Positions 7,987 through 15,555 of a stretch of 19,964 nt of DNA are shown here, one piece after another. Within the stretch, counting starts at the first letter, position 1; each line of letters starts with the position of its first letter. The notes under the pieces were generated by a model that had not been told where the DNA came from, ran no database searches, and worked only from the letters and a program-made list of their open reading frames with translations. This stretch comes from Sulfurovum sp. UBA7648. Lineage in GTDB: Bacteria > Campylobacterota > Campylobacteria > Campylobacterales > Sulfurovaceae. Both the position numbers and the translations under genes were made by a program. Where the stretch lies: positions 20,698 through 40,661 of the forward strand of contig DLIG01000007.1 in assembly GCA_002483605.1 (NCBI GenBank), written 5' to 3'.

Positions 7987-8594
7987 CAAGATATTTCTTG
8001 AAGTTTTTTATCGTGCAAACGGCTAAAAACGATTAAGGAAAAAATAGCGCCAACCAGTGCACAGCACATATCAGATTGCGTATCCCATACATACCCTTGG
8101 GTTCCAAGAAATTGATCTGCACTGCCTCCCATGATCAATGCACTCCACCACTCAAGCAATTCATAAAATGAGCTCAAAGCCAACACAAAACTTAACAAGA
8201 AAAAGATGAACCAGCCATTATACGCTGTAAAAATATTTTTTCTAATCGTAATTTCTCTAGCAACCATAACGGGCACTGCTCCTTGCATTAAATGACCTAT
8301 TTTGTCATAATTGTTTCTATCTTGCCCAAAATAACCATTTATTACATCATGTATAGGCACATGAGCATAAGTATAGTGACCCCCGATCATAAGTACAATC
8401 ATATGAGTTAATATCAAGACATAAAGCAGTGTAGTCAAACGAAACGAGTTGTATGTAAAAGCTAAAATTAGAAAACCGATTACAGCAGGCAATACTTCAA
8501 GTACCCAAGTGGCTCTGTCTTTTGGTTCATATCCAGACCAAATTAATACTGTAAAAAATATAAAAATCCAAACCCATTTCATATGTCTATACAT
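7986..8594 (-). CDS. DUF2238 (YjdF-family) polytopic membrane protein, copy 2
   Basis: This 202-residue inner-membrane protein is a paralog of the DUF2238 protein at 5749-6375. It shares GGHYTYAHVP (71-80), DRNNYDKIGHL (92-102), YELLEWW (144-150) and FLGTQGYVWDTQSDM (162-176), so the His, Asp and Glu positions near membrane helices are conserved while the hydrophobic sequence has diverged widely. It is the last gene of the tetR operon. The ATG at 8594 overlaps the methyltransferase stop by 8 bases; an ATG four codons later (8582) would leave a 4-base gap and is equally possible. The function is unknown. Its pairing with a regulator and a methyltransferase suggests an inducible membrane or small-molecule response (inference). 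Confidence 0.85.
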   Translation of the reverse strand: MYRHMKWVWIFIFFTVLIWSGYEPKDRATWVLEVLPAVIGFLILAFTYNSFRLTTLLYVLILTHMIVLMIGGHYTYAHVPIHDVINGYFGQDRNNYDKIGHLMQGAVPVMVAREITIRKNIFTAYNGWFIFFLLSFVLALSSFYELLEWWSALIMGGSADQFLGTQGYVWDTQSDMCCALVGAIFSLIVFSRLHDKKLQEIS

Positions 8595-9201
8595 TTTTTT
8601 GAGCCGTCATTGTAAATACGGAAAATTTAGCATGCGGTTTCTCGATAACATTGGCAGTTTCAAAATTTATATTTATAAATCCTGCTTCTTTTGCTATATT
8701 TGTTAGCATTTTTCTATCAAAACCGTAATGATATACTCCTTCATTGTCACTATGGAATGTTCCATCCTCGCTGTCCAGGTCTGCAATAGCAATAAAACCG
8801 CCTTTATGGAGCATATTAAATAATTTTAAAAATAAAGCTTCAATATCTTCTATATGGTGCATGGTCATGGATGAAATAATGCCATCAACGCTCAATTTTA
8901 GATCGTTTTTCATGATATCAGCTTTTATAATATCCGTTTCGCATGCAAATTCTGATTGTTTGGCTCTAAATTCCTCCAGCATAGAAGGAGAGTTGTCAAT
9001 CGCAATGATCTTGGAGACATGTTTGGCAATAAAATAACTAAGCAAACCGGTCCCTGCACCAAAATCCACGATCTCCATAGAAGGATTAATATCTATATTG
9101 TTTAATATTACATCAGAAATTTCTTTGGCATTACGAACACGAATACTATTCATATCCCAATTTTTAGATTTATGCTCAAAAAGATCTTTGTTTTGTTCCA
9201 T
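8587..9201 (-). CDS. Class I SAM-dependent methyltransferase
   Basis: This 204-residue cytoplasmic methyltransferase has a Rossmann-type SAM site. Motif I is VDFGAGTG (45-52), the acidic residue at the end of strand 2 is Asp69 (IIAIDNSPSML), a motif II/III-like segment is SSMTMHHIED (110-119), and a post-I strand LHKGGFIAIADLDSEDG follows. The N-terminal LFEHKSKNWDMN (7-18) is the DxxAxxWD-like opening common in small-molecule and quinone-type methyltransferases. The substrate cannot be read from the sequence. The start ATG at 9201 has AGGA eight bases upstream. It lies 26 bases after tetR and overlaps the DUF2238 gene by 8 bases, so the three genes form one transcript. Confidence 0.88.
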   Translation of the reverse strand: MEQNKDLFEHKSKNWDMNSIRVRNAKEISDVILNNIDINPSMEIVDFGAGTGLLSYFIAKHVSKIIAIDNSPSMLEEFRAKQSEFACETDIIKADIMKNDLKLSVDGIISSMTMHHIEDIEALFLKLFNMLHKGGFIAIADLDSEDGTFHSDNEGVYHYGFDRKMLTNIAKEAGFININFETANVIEKPHAKFSVFTMTAQKNV

Positions 9202-9227
9202 TTTTGTCCTTATATTATATAATATTT

Positions 9228-9887
9228 TTAAAATAATGTTTGTTTTTGATTAGTTCTAATAGTTTCCCAAAAAAATTCTACGTGTTTTTCAAATAATGAT
9301 ACCATAGAAGAGGTAGATTTTTTGTCTAATTTCAACAAGGAGATCTGCATTTGGTAGAAAAATAGGGGGGCAAAGAACTCATTTGCCAGTAATAGAGGAT
9401 CTGATGATGCCACCATCTCGTCTTGCATCATTGCAAATAGGTAAGACGAGAGCTTTTTAACGTTTTCTTGATAAAAATATTCATTATATATCTCCCTAAT
9501 ACGCTCGTTATTGAAGATTTCTTGCATCAATAGCTTGAAAAGTGCTTCATTTTGCACATCAAAACTAATCAATTTAAAGGTAGTCGCTATAGACAAAAGC
9601 AGTGATTTGCCTTGTTTGTATGATTCTGGAGTACTAAAATTGGCAAAAAGCTTGGCAATTGCAGAAGTAGTAAGCTCTTCTACGAGTGATTCTAGTATCT
9701 CATCTTTGTTTTTAAAGTGATTATACAAAGCACTTTGCTTTATACCTATTGCTCCTGCTATATCACGCACTGTAGCAGCTTTGTAGCCTTTGGCAGCAAA
9801 TAGCTTTAGCGATTCGGTTAGTATCTTTTCCTTTGTCTTATCGCCCTTAGAAGGCGGTGAGTAGGTGTCTTGTAGTGTATTATCCAT
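9228..9887 (-). CDS. TetR/AcrR-family transcriptional repressor
   Basis: This 219-residue regulator has a TetR-type N-terminal DNA-binding domain (about 17-65), with the helix-turn-helix at about 38-58 (ATVRDIAGAIGIKQSALYNH) followed by the usual FKNKDEIL. The larger C-terminal domain binds the unknown inducer and dimerises. A 16-residue polar extension precedes the first helix. The start ATG follows AAGGATAAGCA, a good ribosome binding site. It is the first gene of the operon tetR, methyltransferase, DUF2238. The promoter directly upstream carries a palindrome in its spacer and three more copies beyond, which strongly suggests autorepression and local control. The ligand is unknown. Confidence 0.93.
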   Translation of the reverse strand: MDNTLQDTYSPPSKGDKTKEKILTESLKLFAAKGYKAATVRDIAGAIGIKQSALYNHFKNKDEILESLVEELTTSAIAKLFANFSTPESYKQGKSLLLSIATTFKLISFDVQNEALFKLLMQEIFNNERIREIYNEYFYQENVKKLSSYLFAMMQDEMVASSDPLLLANEFFAPLFFYQMQISLLKLDKKSTSSMVSLFEKHVEFFWETIRTNQKQTLF

Positions 9888-9909
9888 TGCTTATCCTTTC
9901 TATAAAAGT

Positions 9910-9938
9910 ATTATAGTGAACATTTGTTCATATGTCAA
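9910..9938 (-). promoter_or_regulatory. Consensus sigma-70 promoter of the tetR operon
   Basis: Read on the minus strand, TTGACA (9938-9933) and TATAAT (9915-9910) are both perfect consensus hexamers with a 17-base spacer. The predicted transcript start is near 9903, about 16 bases before the tetR ATG. Operator palindrome 1 (9918-9929) fills the spacer, so a bound repressor would block RNA polymerase. Confidence 0.88.
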
Positions 9939-10058
9939 GAGTATCATATCCATTTTATATGAACACTTGTTAATTTAATATAAATCATCATCATTTCAAA
10001 GAGAACAAACGTTCATTAAATCAACATTACTTAAGAGTATCAAATGAACAATTGTTCT
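9917..10058. promoter_or_regulatory. Array of four TetR-type operator palindromes
   Basis: Four 12-base palindromic sites follow the pattern GAACA-NN-TGTTC: GAACATTTGTTC (9918-9929), GAACACTTGTTA (9961-9972), GAACAAACGTTC (10003-10014) and GAACAATTGTTC (10046-10057). Their starts step by 43, 42 and 43 bases, about four helical turns, which places all four on one face of the DNA. Sites 1-2 and 3-4 look like a duplicated pair 85 bases apart, and AAGAGTATCA occurs between the members of each pair (9937-9946, 10033-10042). Site 1 lies inside the tetR promoter. That the neighbouring TetR protein is the binder is inferred from position and symmetry. Confidence 0.82.
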
Positions 10059-10704
10059 TAGAAGCCTATCTATGCCCCTGTATAGCGCTATTTGTTAAAA
10101 TATATTAATATACATAAAGGCTAGTGGTAATTAACATTAAACAATATATGTAATATGTGCTGATATACACAAAAAATAGGGTGTTTTTATATTTTTTAAT
10201 AGTAATATAAGCCCATTGAGCATGGATAAGAAGTTTTTGTCATTTACAAATTGATACCAAAAAACGAATTTTGATCTAGATGATAGAGTTCTGATTTTAT
10301 ATGCTGTTTGTAAAATGACCGTTGATTGTTTTTTATAGCCGCAAAAAATAATTAGTTTTATTTAGATTAAAAAAAATTTCGCTTTGCAAGCAAAGAAAAA
10401 ACAATAAAGAGTATTTGAAGATCTTTAAAATATAGTTTGTAGAATTTTGCAAATCATAAATGTTGAAATGATAATAAACAACATTCAAAATTTTTATTGA
10501 TTTTTTGACGAGCAATTTAACATTAAAGGAGAATAATATATTTTTAATAGAATTTATATTATGTTAACCAGTATATATAATATAGCTTTTATATTGAGAT
10601 TTTCTTGTAATTGCAGCAACTGCAAAACATACACTGCTTGAATCGTATGAAGTAAAATAAAATTTGATATAATTAATTGTTAAAAATTAATCAAAGAAGA
10701 TATT
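10058..10704. other. About 650-base gene-free stretch between the operator array and upp
   Basis: This stretch is very AT-rich, and I see no convincing coding region or RNA gene in it. The longest open frames are short, begin with poor starts and have low-complexity Lys/Asn/Phe/Ile composition. Structures present are a 10-base palindrome ATAGCGCTAT (10082-10091), an imperfect inverted repeat GTCATTTACAAA (10239-10250) with TTTGTAAAATGAC (10307-10319), and a small hairpin CTTTGC-AA-GCAAAG (10382-10395). On the minus strand that hairpin is followed closely by a run of T. An AAAGGAG sequence (10525-10532) has no start codon at a suitable distance. It may be the remnant of a lost gene or hold an unrecognised small RNA. 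Confidence 0.5.
10668..10673 (+). promoter_or_regulatory. Likely -10 element of upp
   Basis: TATAAT preceded by TTTGA lies 31 bases before the upp ATG, giving a predicted leader of about 25 bases. No good -35 hexamer is present, which is common for Campylobacterota promoters as I know them. Confidence 0.6.
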
Positions 10705-11328
10705 ATGATCCATGAACTTTCAAATGTAGTTGCAAAAAATTTAATAAATCGTCTTCGTGAACACAAATTGGATTCTTTGCATTTTAGACATATAATTAAA
10801 GAGCTGGCTAGGTTTTTAGCATACGAGGCGCTCAGCTCTCAAAAACCTAAAACATATAGCATAGAAACGTGGAAAGAAAATATCTCTTGTGATTTTCTGG
10901 ATGAAGAAAATATCGTCTTTGTAGCTATCTTGCGTGCCGGGCTGCCAATGCTGGAAGCCTTGAGCGATCTTTTTCCAAAAGCTTCATTTGGATTTTTGGC
11001 CATGAAACGAGATGAAGTAACTCACAAAAGCAAATTATATTATGATCGCATCCCTGAATGCAAGGATAAAACAGTAGTTGTCGTAGATCCAATGGTCGCA
11101 ACCGGCGGTTCATTAAGTGATGCCATTGATGTTATCAAAGACAAATTGCCAAAAGAGATCTTTTCTCTTAATATCATAGGCTGCCCCGAGGGGGTGTCTA
11201 TAATAGAAAAAAACCATCCTGATATACAATTATATATCGCTCAAATTGACAAAAAACTTGATAATAATATGTTTATCTTGCCTGGATTAGGAGATGCGGG
11301 AGATAGGGCCTACAATACTCCGGAATAA
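10705..11328 (+). CDS. upp: Uracil phosphoribosyltransferase
   Basis: The enzyme makes UMP from uracil and PRPP in the pyrimidine salvage pathway, in the cytoplasm. The 207 residues include the PRPP-binding loop VVVVDPMVATGGS (124-136), FVAILRAGLPM (72-82), and the uracil-binding C-terminus LPGLGDAGDRAYNT (192-205). The length is normal for the family, though the N-terminal 25 residues diverge from the usual HPLVxHKL signature. The start ATG follows a weak AAAGAAGA ribosome binding site and a TATAAT element. It appears to be a single-gene unit, since the next gene has its own promoter-like sequence 169 bases on. Confidence 0.93.
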   Translation: MIHELSNVVAKNLINRLREHKLDSLHFRHIIKELARFLAYEALSSQKPKTYSIETWKENISCDFLDEENIVFVAILRAGLPMLEALSDLFPKASFGFLAMKRDEVTHKSKLYYDRIPECKDKTVVVVDPMVATGGSLSDAIDVIKDKLPKEIFSLNIIGCPEGVSIIEKNHPDIQLYIAQIDKKLDNNMFILPGLGDAGDRAYNTPE

Positions 11329-11460
11329 GCTTAGGGGATATTTGTTTTTAAATATCGATCATAATTTTAAAATTGATAATAATGAATTATTTATAAGATA
11401 AATATTTTATTTTTTATTGCCATATTAATAGCAACCATATGCACTCTGGTTTGTTTATGA

Positions 11461-11466
11461 TATACT
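11461..11466 (+). promoter_or_regulatory. Likely -10 element of the helicase/DUF819 operon
   Basis: TATACT lies 32 bases before the helicase ATG, giving a leader of about 25 bases, the same geometry as at upp. The preceding 120 bases contain an AT-rich hairpin GATATTT-GTTTTT-AAATATC (11337-11356) after the upp stop, which lacks a T-run and is a poor terminator. Confidence 0.5.
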
Positions 11467-11497
11467 TGTAAAAACTTAATTTAAAAAGCAAGCAAAA

Positions 11498-14302
11498 ATG
11501 GGAAAAAAGAAAAAAAATATTCATATAAAACTAAACAATAAAATCCGTGCTTTCTTTCAAGGGTTGCCATTTGACGAAGGTGTTGCTACATTGAGCGATG
11601 AACAGCTTATGGGATTGATGATGTTGCTTGAACTATCGCCCTATTCTCTTAGCAGAGAGGATATGGTGCGTGCCCTAAGACGCATATGGAGCGAAGGTGA
11701 AGCAAAACCCAGAGAAATGATAGTTTCATTTTTAACTGATACTGGCGAGCACAAAAAATCATCAAACCAATTTATGACAGAAAAAACAGCCAACATCTTG
11801 GATATTCTATCTCAGATCCCGCACACCAAAGAAGAAGAATACAATATATTAGATTCTTTTGCTGATGTAGCAAGTCACAAGATCACACCAAATAAAATAA
11901 GAAACAAACTTCTATATAGCAGGCAAAAAAAGAGTTTTGCCGATTTGGAAAAAGCTGCGGATGTAACATTTGATGCACTTGGGCGTATGGAGTTTTATCA
12001 TAGTTTTTCCTTTGGTTTAAAAGATATTGATTTTAATAAATTATTGTTATGTACATCTGATCCTATAGATCTAGAAACTACAAGCGACAAACCATCAAAA
12101 GACCTGATATCAAATCTGCAAACCATAAAACAAGAAATCATCCAAAAAAAACAACAAGAGATCGATGATTTTTTAGAAAAATTAAAAAAACACGGCAATC
12201 CATATTTGAATGAAAAAGAGATCATAGATGCTATTAAGTCCATGCCGCCTGATTCGCCTCTTGATCATATACCTATATCTTTTGATAAAATTGAAAAAAT
12301 AATTAAAGATTTCAACAATAGATATTATCTCACACAAAGTACTGATGATTTTATAATTCAAAAAGAAAAATCATACGAATATTGTGATAGAACATTGAGA
12401 TATGATATTTCTTTATCATATACTAAAAAATTTATATACGGTCTTATATGGAGAGGCGATAGCCTGCCATACCAAGATGAGTTTGAACAACTCAGCGACA
12501 GGCTGATAGAAGATTTGCATATCAGTATAGATGAATTAAAAAATGAGATGTTAGAACTAGCTGATGGATTAAAGATCGATAGCGAAAAAGCTATAGACTT
12601 TATACTTCAATTTTTTGAACCTCAACTAATATCATCTAGGACACTAAAACTAAAAGAAAAAACAAAAAGACGCATACTATATCATTGGCATGAATATATT
12701 AAGCCATTTTTGGAAAAATATAAACAAGAACAATTGCTGGCAAAAAGCATACGTGACTTTAAACAGCTTTTTCCATTAGCTAGATCGCTTAAAAGAAAAA
12801 TTATTTTTCATATGGGTCCTACAAATAGCGGCAAAACCCATGCTGCCTTGCAATATCTATCCAATTCTACAACAGGCTCGTATCTAGCACCGCTGCGTTT
12901 GCTTGCATTGGAAGGATATGAAAATCTACAAAAGCTGAATGTGGTGGTATCCCTTATTACCGGAGAAGAAGAGATAATCCATGAAGACTCTACACATATA
13001 AGCTCTACGATAGAGATGATGAATAGCAGCGTTGCTGTAGATGTGTGTGTCATTGATGAGATACAAATGATCAACGATAGAGATAGAGGCTGGGCATGGG
13101 CAAATGCTCTTATTGGTGCACCGGCAAAAACCGTGATACTCACTGGATCTTCAAATGCACTTAAGGCCATCGAACAACTAGCCTTGTATCTGGAAGAACC
13201 GCTAGAGGTCATTACTTTTGAGCGAAAAAATCCACTCGAACTTTTACCTCACCCTACTCCTATTCACAAAATAGAACCAGGAAGCGCCTTAGTGGCATTT
13301 TCTAGAAAAGATGTATTGTCCCTAAAACAACAATTGACAAGTGAATATAGCGTATCGGTGGTATACGGAAATCTATCTCCTGAGGTTAGAAGAGAAGAAG
13401 CAAGACGATTCAGGGACGGAGAGAGCGATATTCTCATAGCTACAGATGCTATTGCAATGGGGCTAAACTTGCCGATTAAAACTATAATTTTTGCCAAAGA
13501 TAATAAATTTGACGGGATACACAGAAGAGAACTTGAGCCATCAGAAGTATTGCAGATCTCAGGAAGAGCAGGAAGATTTGGTTTTGAAGAGAAAGGTTAT
13601 GTAGGCGCATTGGATAAAAGTTCGCTAGATACTATCAGCAAAGCTTTTCATACTCCGCTAACAGATATTGCTCTTCCGGTAAGTGTAATGGCAAGCTTTG
13701 AGCACGTAATGCTGATTGGTGAAATACTGCAAACAGAAGGTATCGTAGAAATACTAGATTTTTTTGCAGAAAACATGGAATTCGAGGGTCCATTTGTGGC
13801 AGCAAATATAGAATCTATGATTGAAATAGCTACAATAGTTGATGAATACAAATTGGACTTAAAAACGAAATATCATTTGTCTTGTGCTCCAGCTAGTTTA
13901 TCATCTCCATATATAGAATCTGTTCTGCATAAATATATACGTTATATTGAAGCAAATAAAAAAGTTCCATACACTCCTCCAAAAGACTTGCCGCGTTTTG
14001 CGCAAACCAATGAAATGCTTTTAAATGCAGAAGATAGAGTCAGGGAGATATCTTTATATCTTTGGTTGTCCTTTCGTTTTCCCGAATACTTCCAAGATAC
14101 CGCACTTGCCATCAAGAGCCGTGGCAGGCTGAATGGTTTTATTGAAACATCATTAAAGCATGGACATTTTGTCAAAGAGTGTCATCGCTGCGGTAAAGTA
14201 CTTGATTTTTCTTATAGATTTTCCATATGCGAGAGTTGTCATGCAAAAGGCAAACGAGGCACCAGGTATGCTTCTGCTAGAAATAAAGAGAAAACAAAAT
14301 AA
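11498..14302 (+). CDS. Suv3-like superfamily 2 RNA helicase with C-terminal zinc ribbon
   Basis: This 934-residue ATP-dependent RNA helicase most resembles the Suv3 family, known from mitochondrial RNA decay and also found in some bacteria. Motif I is FHMGPTNSGKTH (437-448), motif II is VIDEIQMI (518-525) with the Suv3-like RGWAWANALIGAP after it, motif III is LTGSS (548-552), motif V is ILIATDAIAMGLNLPI (645-660), and motif VI is QISGRAGRFG (686-695). A Suv3 C-terminal-like segment with HLSCAPAS follows. Unusual parts are a helical N-terminal region of about 430 residues and a terminal zinc ribbon with Cys895, Cys898, Cys911 and Cys914, followed by a basic tail. It is followed 29 bases later by the DUF819 gene. 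A role in RNA turnover or ribosome biogenesis is inferred from the family only. Confidence 0.88.
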   Translation: MGKKKKNIHIKLNNKIRAFFQGLPFDEGVATLSDEQLMGLMMLLELSPYSLSREDMVRALRRIWSEGEAKPREMIVSFLTDTGEHKKSSNQFMTEKTANILDILSQIPHTKEEEYNILDSFADVASHKITPNKIRNKLLYSRQKKSFADLEKAADVTFDALGRMEFYHSFSFGLKDIDFNKLLLCTSDPIDLETTSDKPSKDLISNLQTIKQEIIQKKQQEIDDFLEKLKKHGNPYLNEKEIIDAIKSMPPDSPLDHIPISFDKIEKIIKDFNNRYYLTQSTDDFIIQKEKSYEYCDRTLRYDISLSYTKKFIYGLIWRGDSLPYQDEFEQLSDRLIEDLHISIDELKNEMLELADGLKIDSEKAIDFILQFFEPQLISSRTLKLKEKTKRRILYHWHEYIKPFLEKYKQEQLLAKSIRDFKQLFPLARSLKRKIIFHMGPTNSGKTHAALQYLSNSTTGSYLAPLRLLALEGYENLQKLNVVVSLITGEEEIIHEDSTHISSTIEMMNSSVAVDVCVIDEIQMINDRDRGWAWANALIGAPAKTVILTGSSNALKAIEQLALYLEEPLEVITFERKNPLELLPHPTPIHKIEPGSALVAFSRKDVLSLKQQLTSEYSVSVVYGNLSPEVRREEARRFRDGESDILIATDAIAMGLNLPIKTIIFAKDNKFDGIHRRELEPSEVLQISGRAGRFGFEEKGYVGALDKSSLDTISKAFHTPLTDIALPVSVMASFEHVMLIGEILQTEGIVEILDFFAENMEFEGPFVAANIESMIEIATIVDEYKLDLKTKYHLSCAPASLSSPYIESVLHKYIRYIEANKKVPYTPPKDLPRFAQTNEMLLNAEDRVREISLYLWLSFRFPEYFQDTALAIKSRGRLNGFIETSLKHGHFVKECHRCGKVLDFSYRFSICESCHAKGKRGTRYASARNKEKTK

Positions 14303-14331
14303 TCATTTTGATCATAAAGGCATAAAAGATA

Positions 14332-15492
14332 ATGATAGAAAGCGGTATATTATTTTTGACCGTGCTGATATTTATAATAGGGATAATCACATCAATTGAA
14401 AATAAATTCAAATGGAAAATATTTGACATTTTGCCAAGTATAGTCATTATATATGCTCTTGTGATGATACTCTCTTCTCTTGGGCTTTGGAGCAAAAATG
14501 AAGATATAGATTCAGTATACAGTTCATTTAAAAACACCCTGCTTCCAAGCATGATATTTCTTATGCTTTTAGAAGCCGATATCAGAACCATAGCCAAGCT
14601 TGGTAAAAAAATGATTTTTACATTCATGCTGGCAACAACATCTATCATGATGGGCTTTATAATATCTTATAGTATATTTCACAATTATCTTGACGGCAAT
14701 GAAGCTTGGAAATCATTTGGTGCACTTTGCGGCTCCTGGATCGGAGGCACCGGCAATATGATAGCTATACAAGGGGCTTTAAATATATCAAATAATAGTA
14801 TGGGCTACGTATTGATTACGGATTCCATAAATTATACATTATGGGTAATGCTGCTGTTGGCATTGGTGCCGTTTGCTGCTAAATTTAATTCTTGGGCAAA
14901 AGCAGATTCATCCGCTATTGAAGCGGTATCTGAAAAATTAAATATTAAAAAAAGCAAATCAGATATTTCGTTATCTTCGTTAATGCTATTACTGGGTAGT
15001 GCCTTGATGGTAAATGAAATCGGCAAACAAATAGCTGCATTATTGCCGACTACAGATTTTGTAACTCATTATACCTGGATCGTAATAATAGCCACACTCG
15101 CAGGTATATTCTTTGCCACTACTCCTCTAGCCAAAATCGGCGGATCATCACTGATAGCACAAATGATGTTATATCTTATAGTGGCATTAATTGCTTCAAG
15201 AGCTGATTTTTCAGAATTAGCTCAAGCACCATTATATATAGTTGCCGGTTTTGCAGTACTTATGATACATCTTGGCTTAATGATACTATTTGCTAAATTG
15301 TTTAGACTTGATCTATTTTCTTTGGGGGTAGCATCTCTTGCCAATATAGGAGGAGTAGCATCTGCACCTATATTGGCAAGCGCATACTCAAAAGCTTTAG
15401 TACCGATAGGTGTTTTAATGGCGCTAATGGGATACATCGTAGGTACAGGCGCAGGACTTGTGGTTGCAAAAATACTTCAAATGCTCTCTTAG
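14332..15492 (+). CDS. DUF819 (YjcL-family) polytopic membrane protein
   Basis: This 386-residue inner-membrane protein has about ten hydrophobic helices. I recognise the DUF819 family from CGSWIGGTGNMIAIQGAL (133-150), TDSINYTLWVMLL and SLANIGGVASAPILASAY (335-352). The two Gly-rich loops, WIGGTGN in the first half and NIGGVASAP in the second, look like equivalent positions of an internal duplication, as in secondary transporters; transport is inference and the substrate is unknown. A hydrophilic linker (about 186-212) separates the halves. The ATG at 14332 follows AAAGG (14316-14320). It lies 29 bases after the helicase and is probably cotranscribed with it. Confidence 0.85.
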   Translation: MIESGILFLTVLIFIIGIITSIENKFKWKIFDILPSIVIIYALVMILSSLGLWSKNEDIDSVYSSFKNTLLPSMIFLMLLEADIRTIAKLGKKMIFTFMLATTSIMMGFIISYSIFHNYLDGNEAWKSFGALCGSWIGGTGNMIAIQGALNISNNSMGYVLITDSINYTLWVMLLLALVPFAAKFNSWAKADSSAIEAVSEKLNIKKSKSDISLSSLMLLLGSALMVNEIGKQIAALLPTTDFVTHYTWIVIIATLAGIFFATTPLAKIGGSSLIAQMMLYLIVALIASRADFSELAQAPLYIVAGFAVLMIHLGLMILFAKLFRLDLFSLGVASLANIGGVASAPILASAYSKALVPIGVLMALMGYIVGTGAGLVVAKILQMLS

Positions 15493-15527
15493 AGATTCAC
15501 AATAGTTTCACTTTAATACGATATTAT

Positions 15528-15533
15528 TATAAT
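15528..15533 (+). promoter_or_regulatory. Likely -10 element of the Tyr/Gly-rich secreted protein gene
   Basis: TATAAT lies 22 bases before the TTG start codon. A strong ribosome binding site AAAGGAG (15544-15550) follows, five bases before the TTG, which supports the use of the rare start codon. Confidence 0.65.
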
Positions 15534-15555
15534 GTAATTAATTAAAGGAGATTTT

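Noticed and set aside
8449..8706. An 85-codon plus-strand open frame
   Set aside because: It lies across two well-supported minus-strand genes (DUF2238 copy 2 and methyltransferase) and has no family features.
10239..10319. Ends of a small insertion sequence or MITE
   Set aside because: The inverted repeats are 12-13 bases and imperfect, and I found no flanking target-site duplication or transposase remnant.
10333..10515. A 60-codon minus-strand open frame in the gene-free region
   Set aside because: It starts with TTG without a ribosome binding site and has low-complexity Asn/Lys/Phe/Leu composition expected from AT-rich noncoding DNA.
11337..11356. Intrinsic terminator after upp (GATATTT-GTTTTT-AAATATC)
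   Set aside because: The stem is only A/T-rich and has no T-run after it on either strand, so termination here is weakly supported.
12808..13212. A 134-codon minus-strand open frame
   Set aside because: It is antisense to the helicase motor domain whose conserved motifs explain the sequence.
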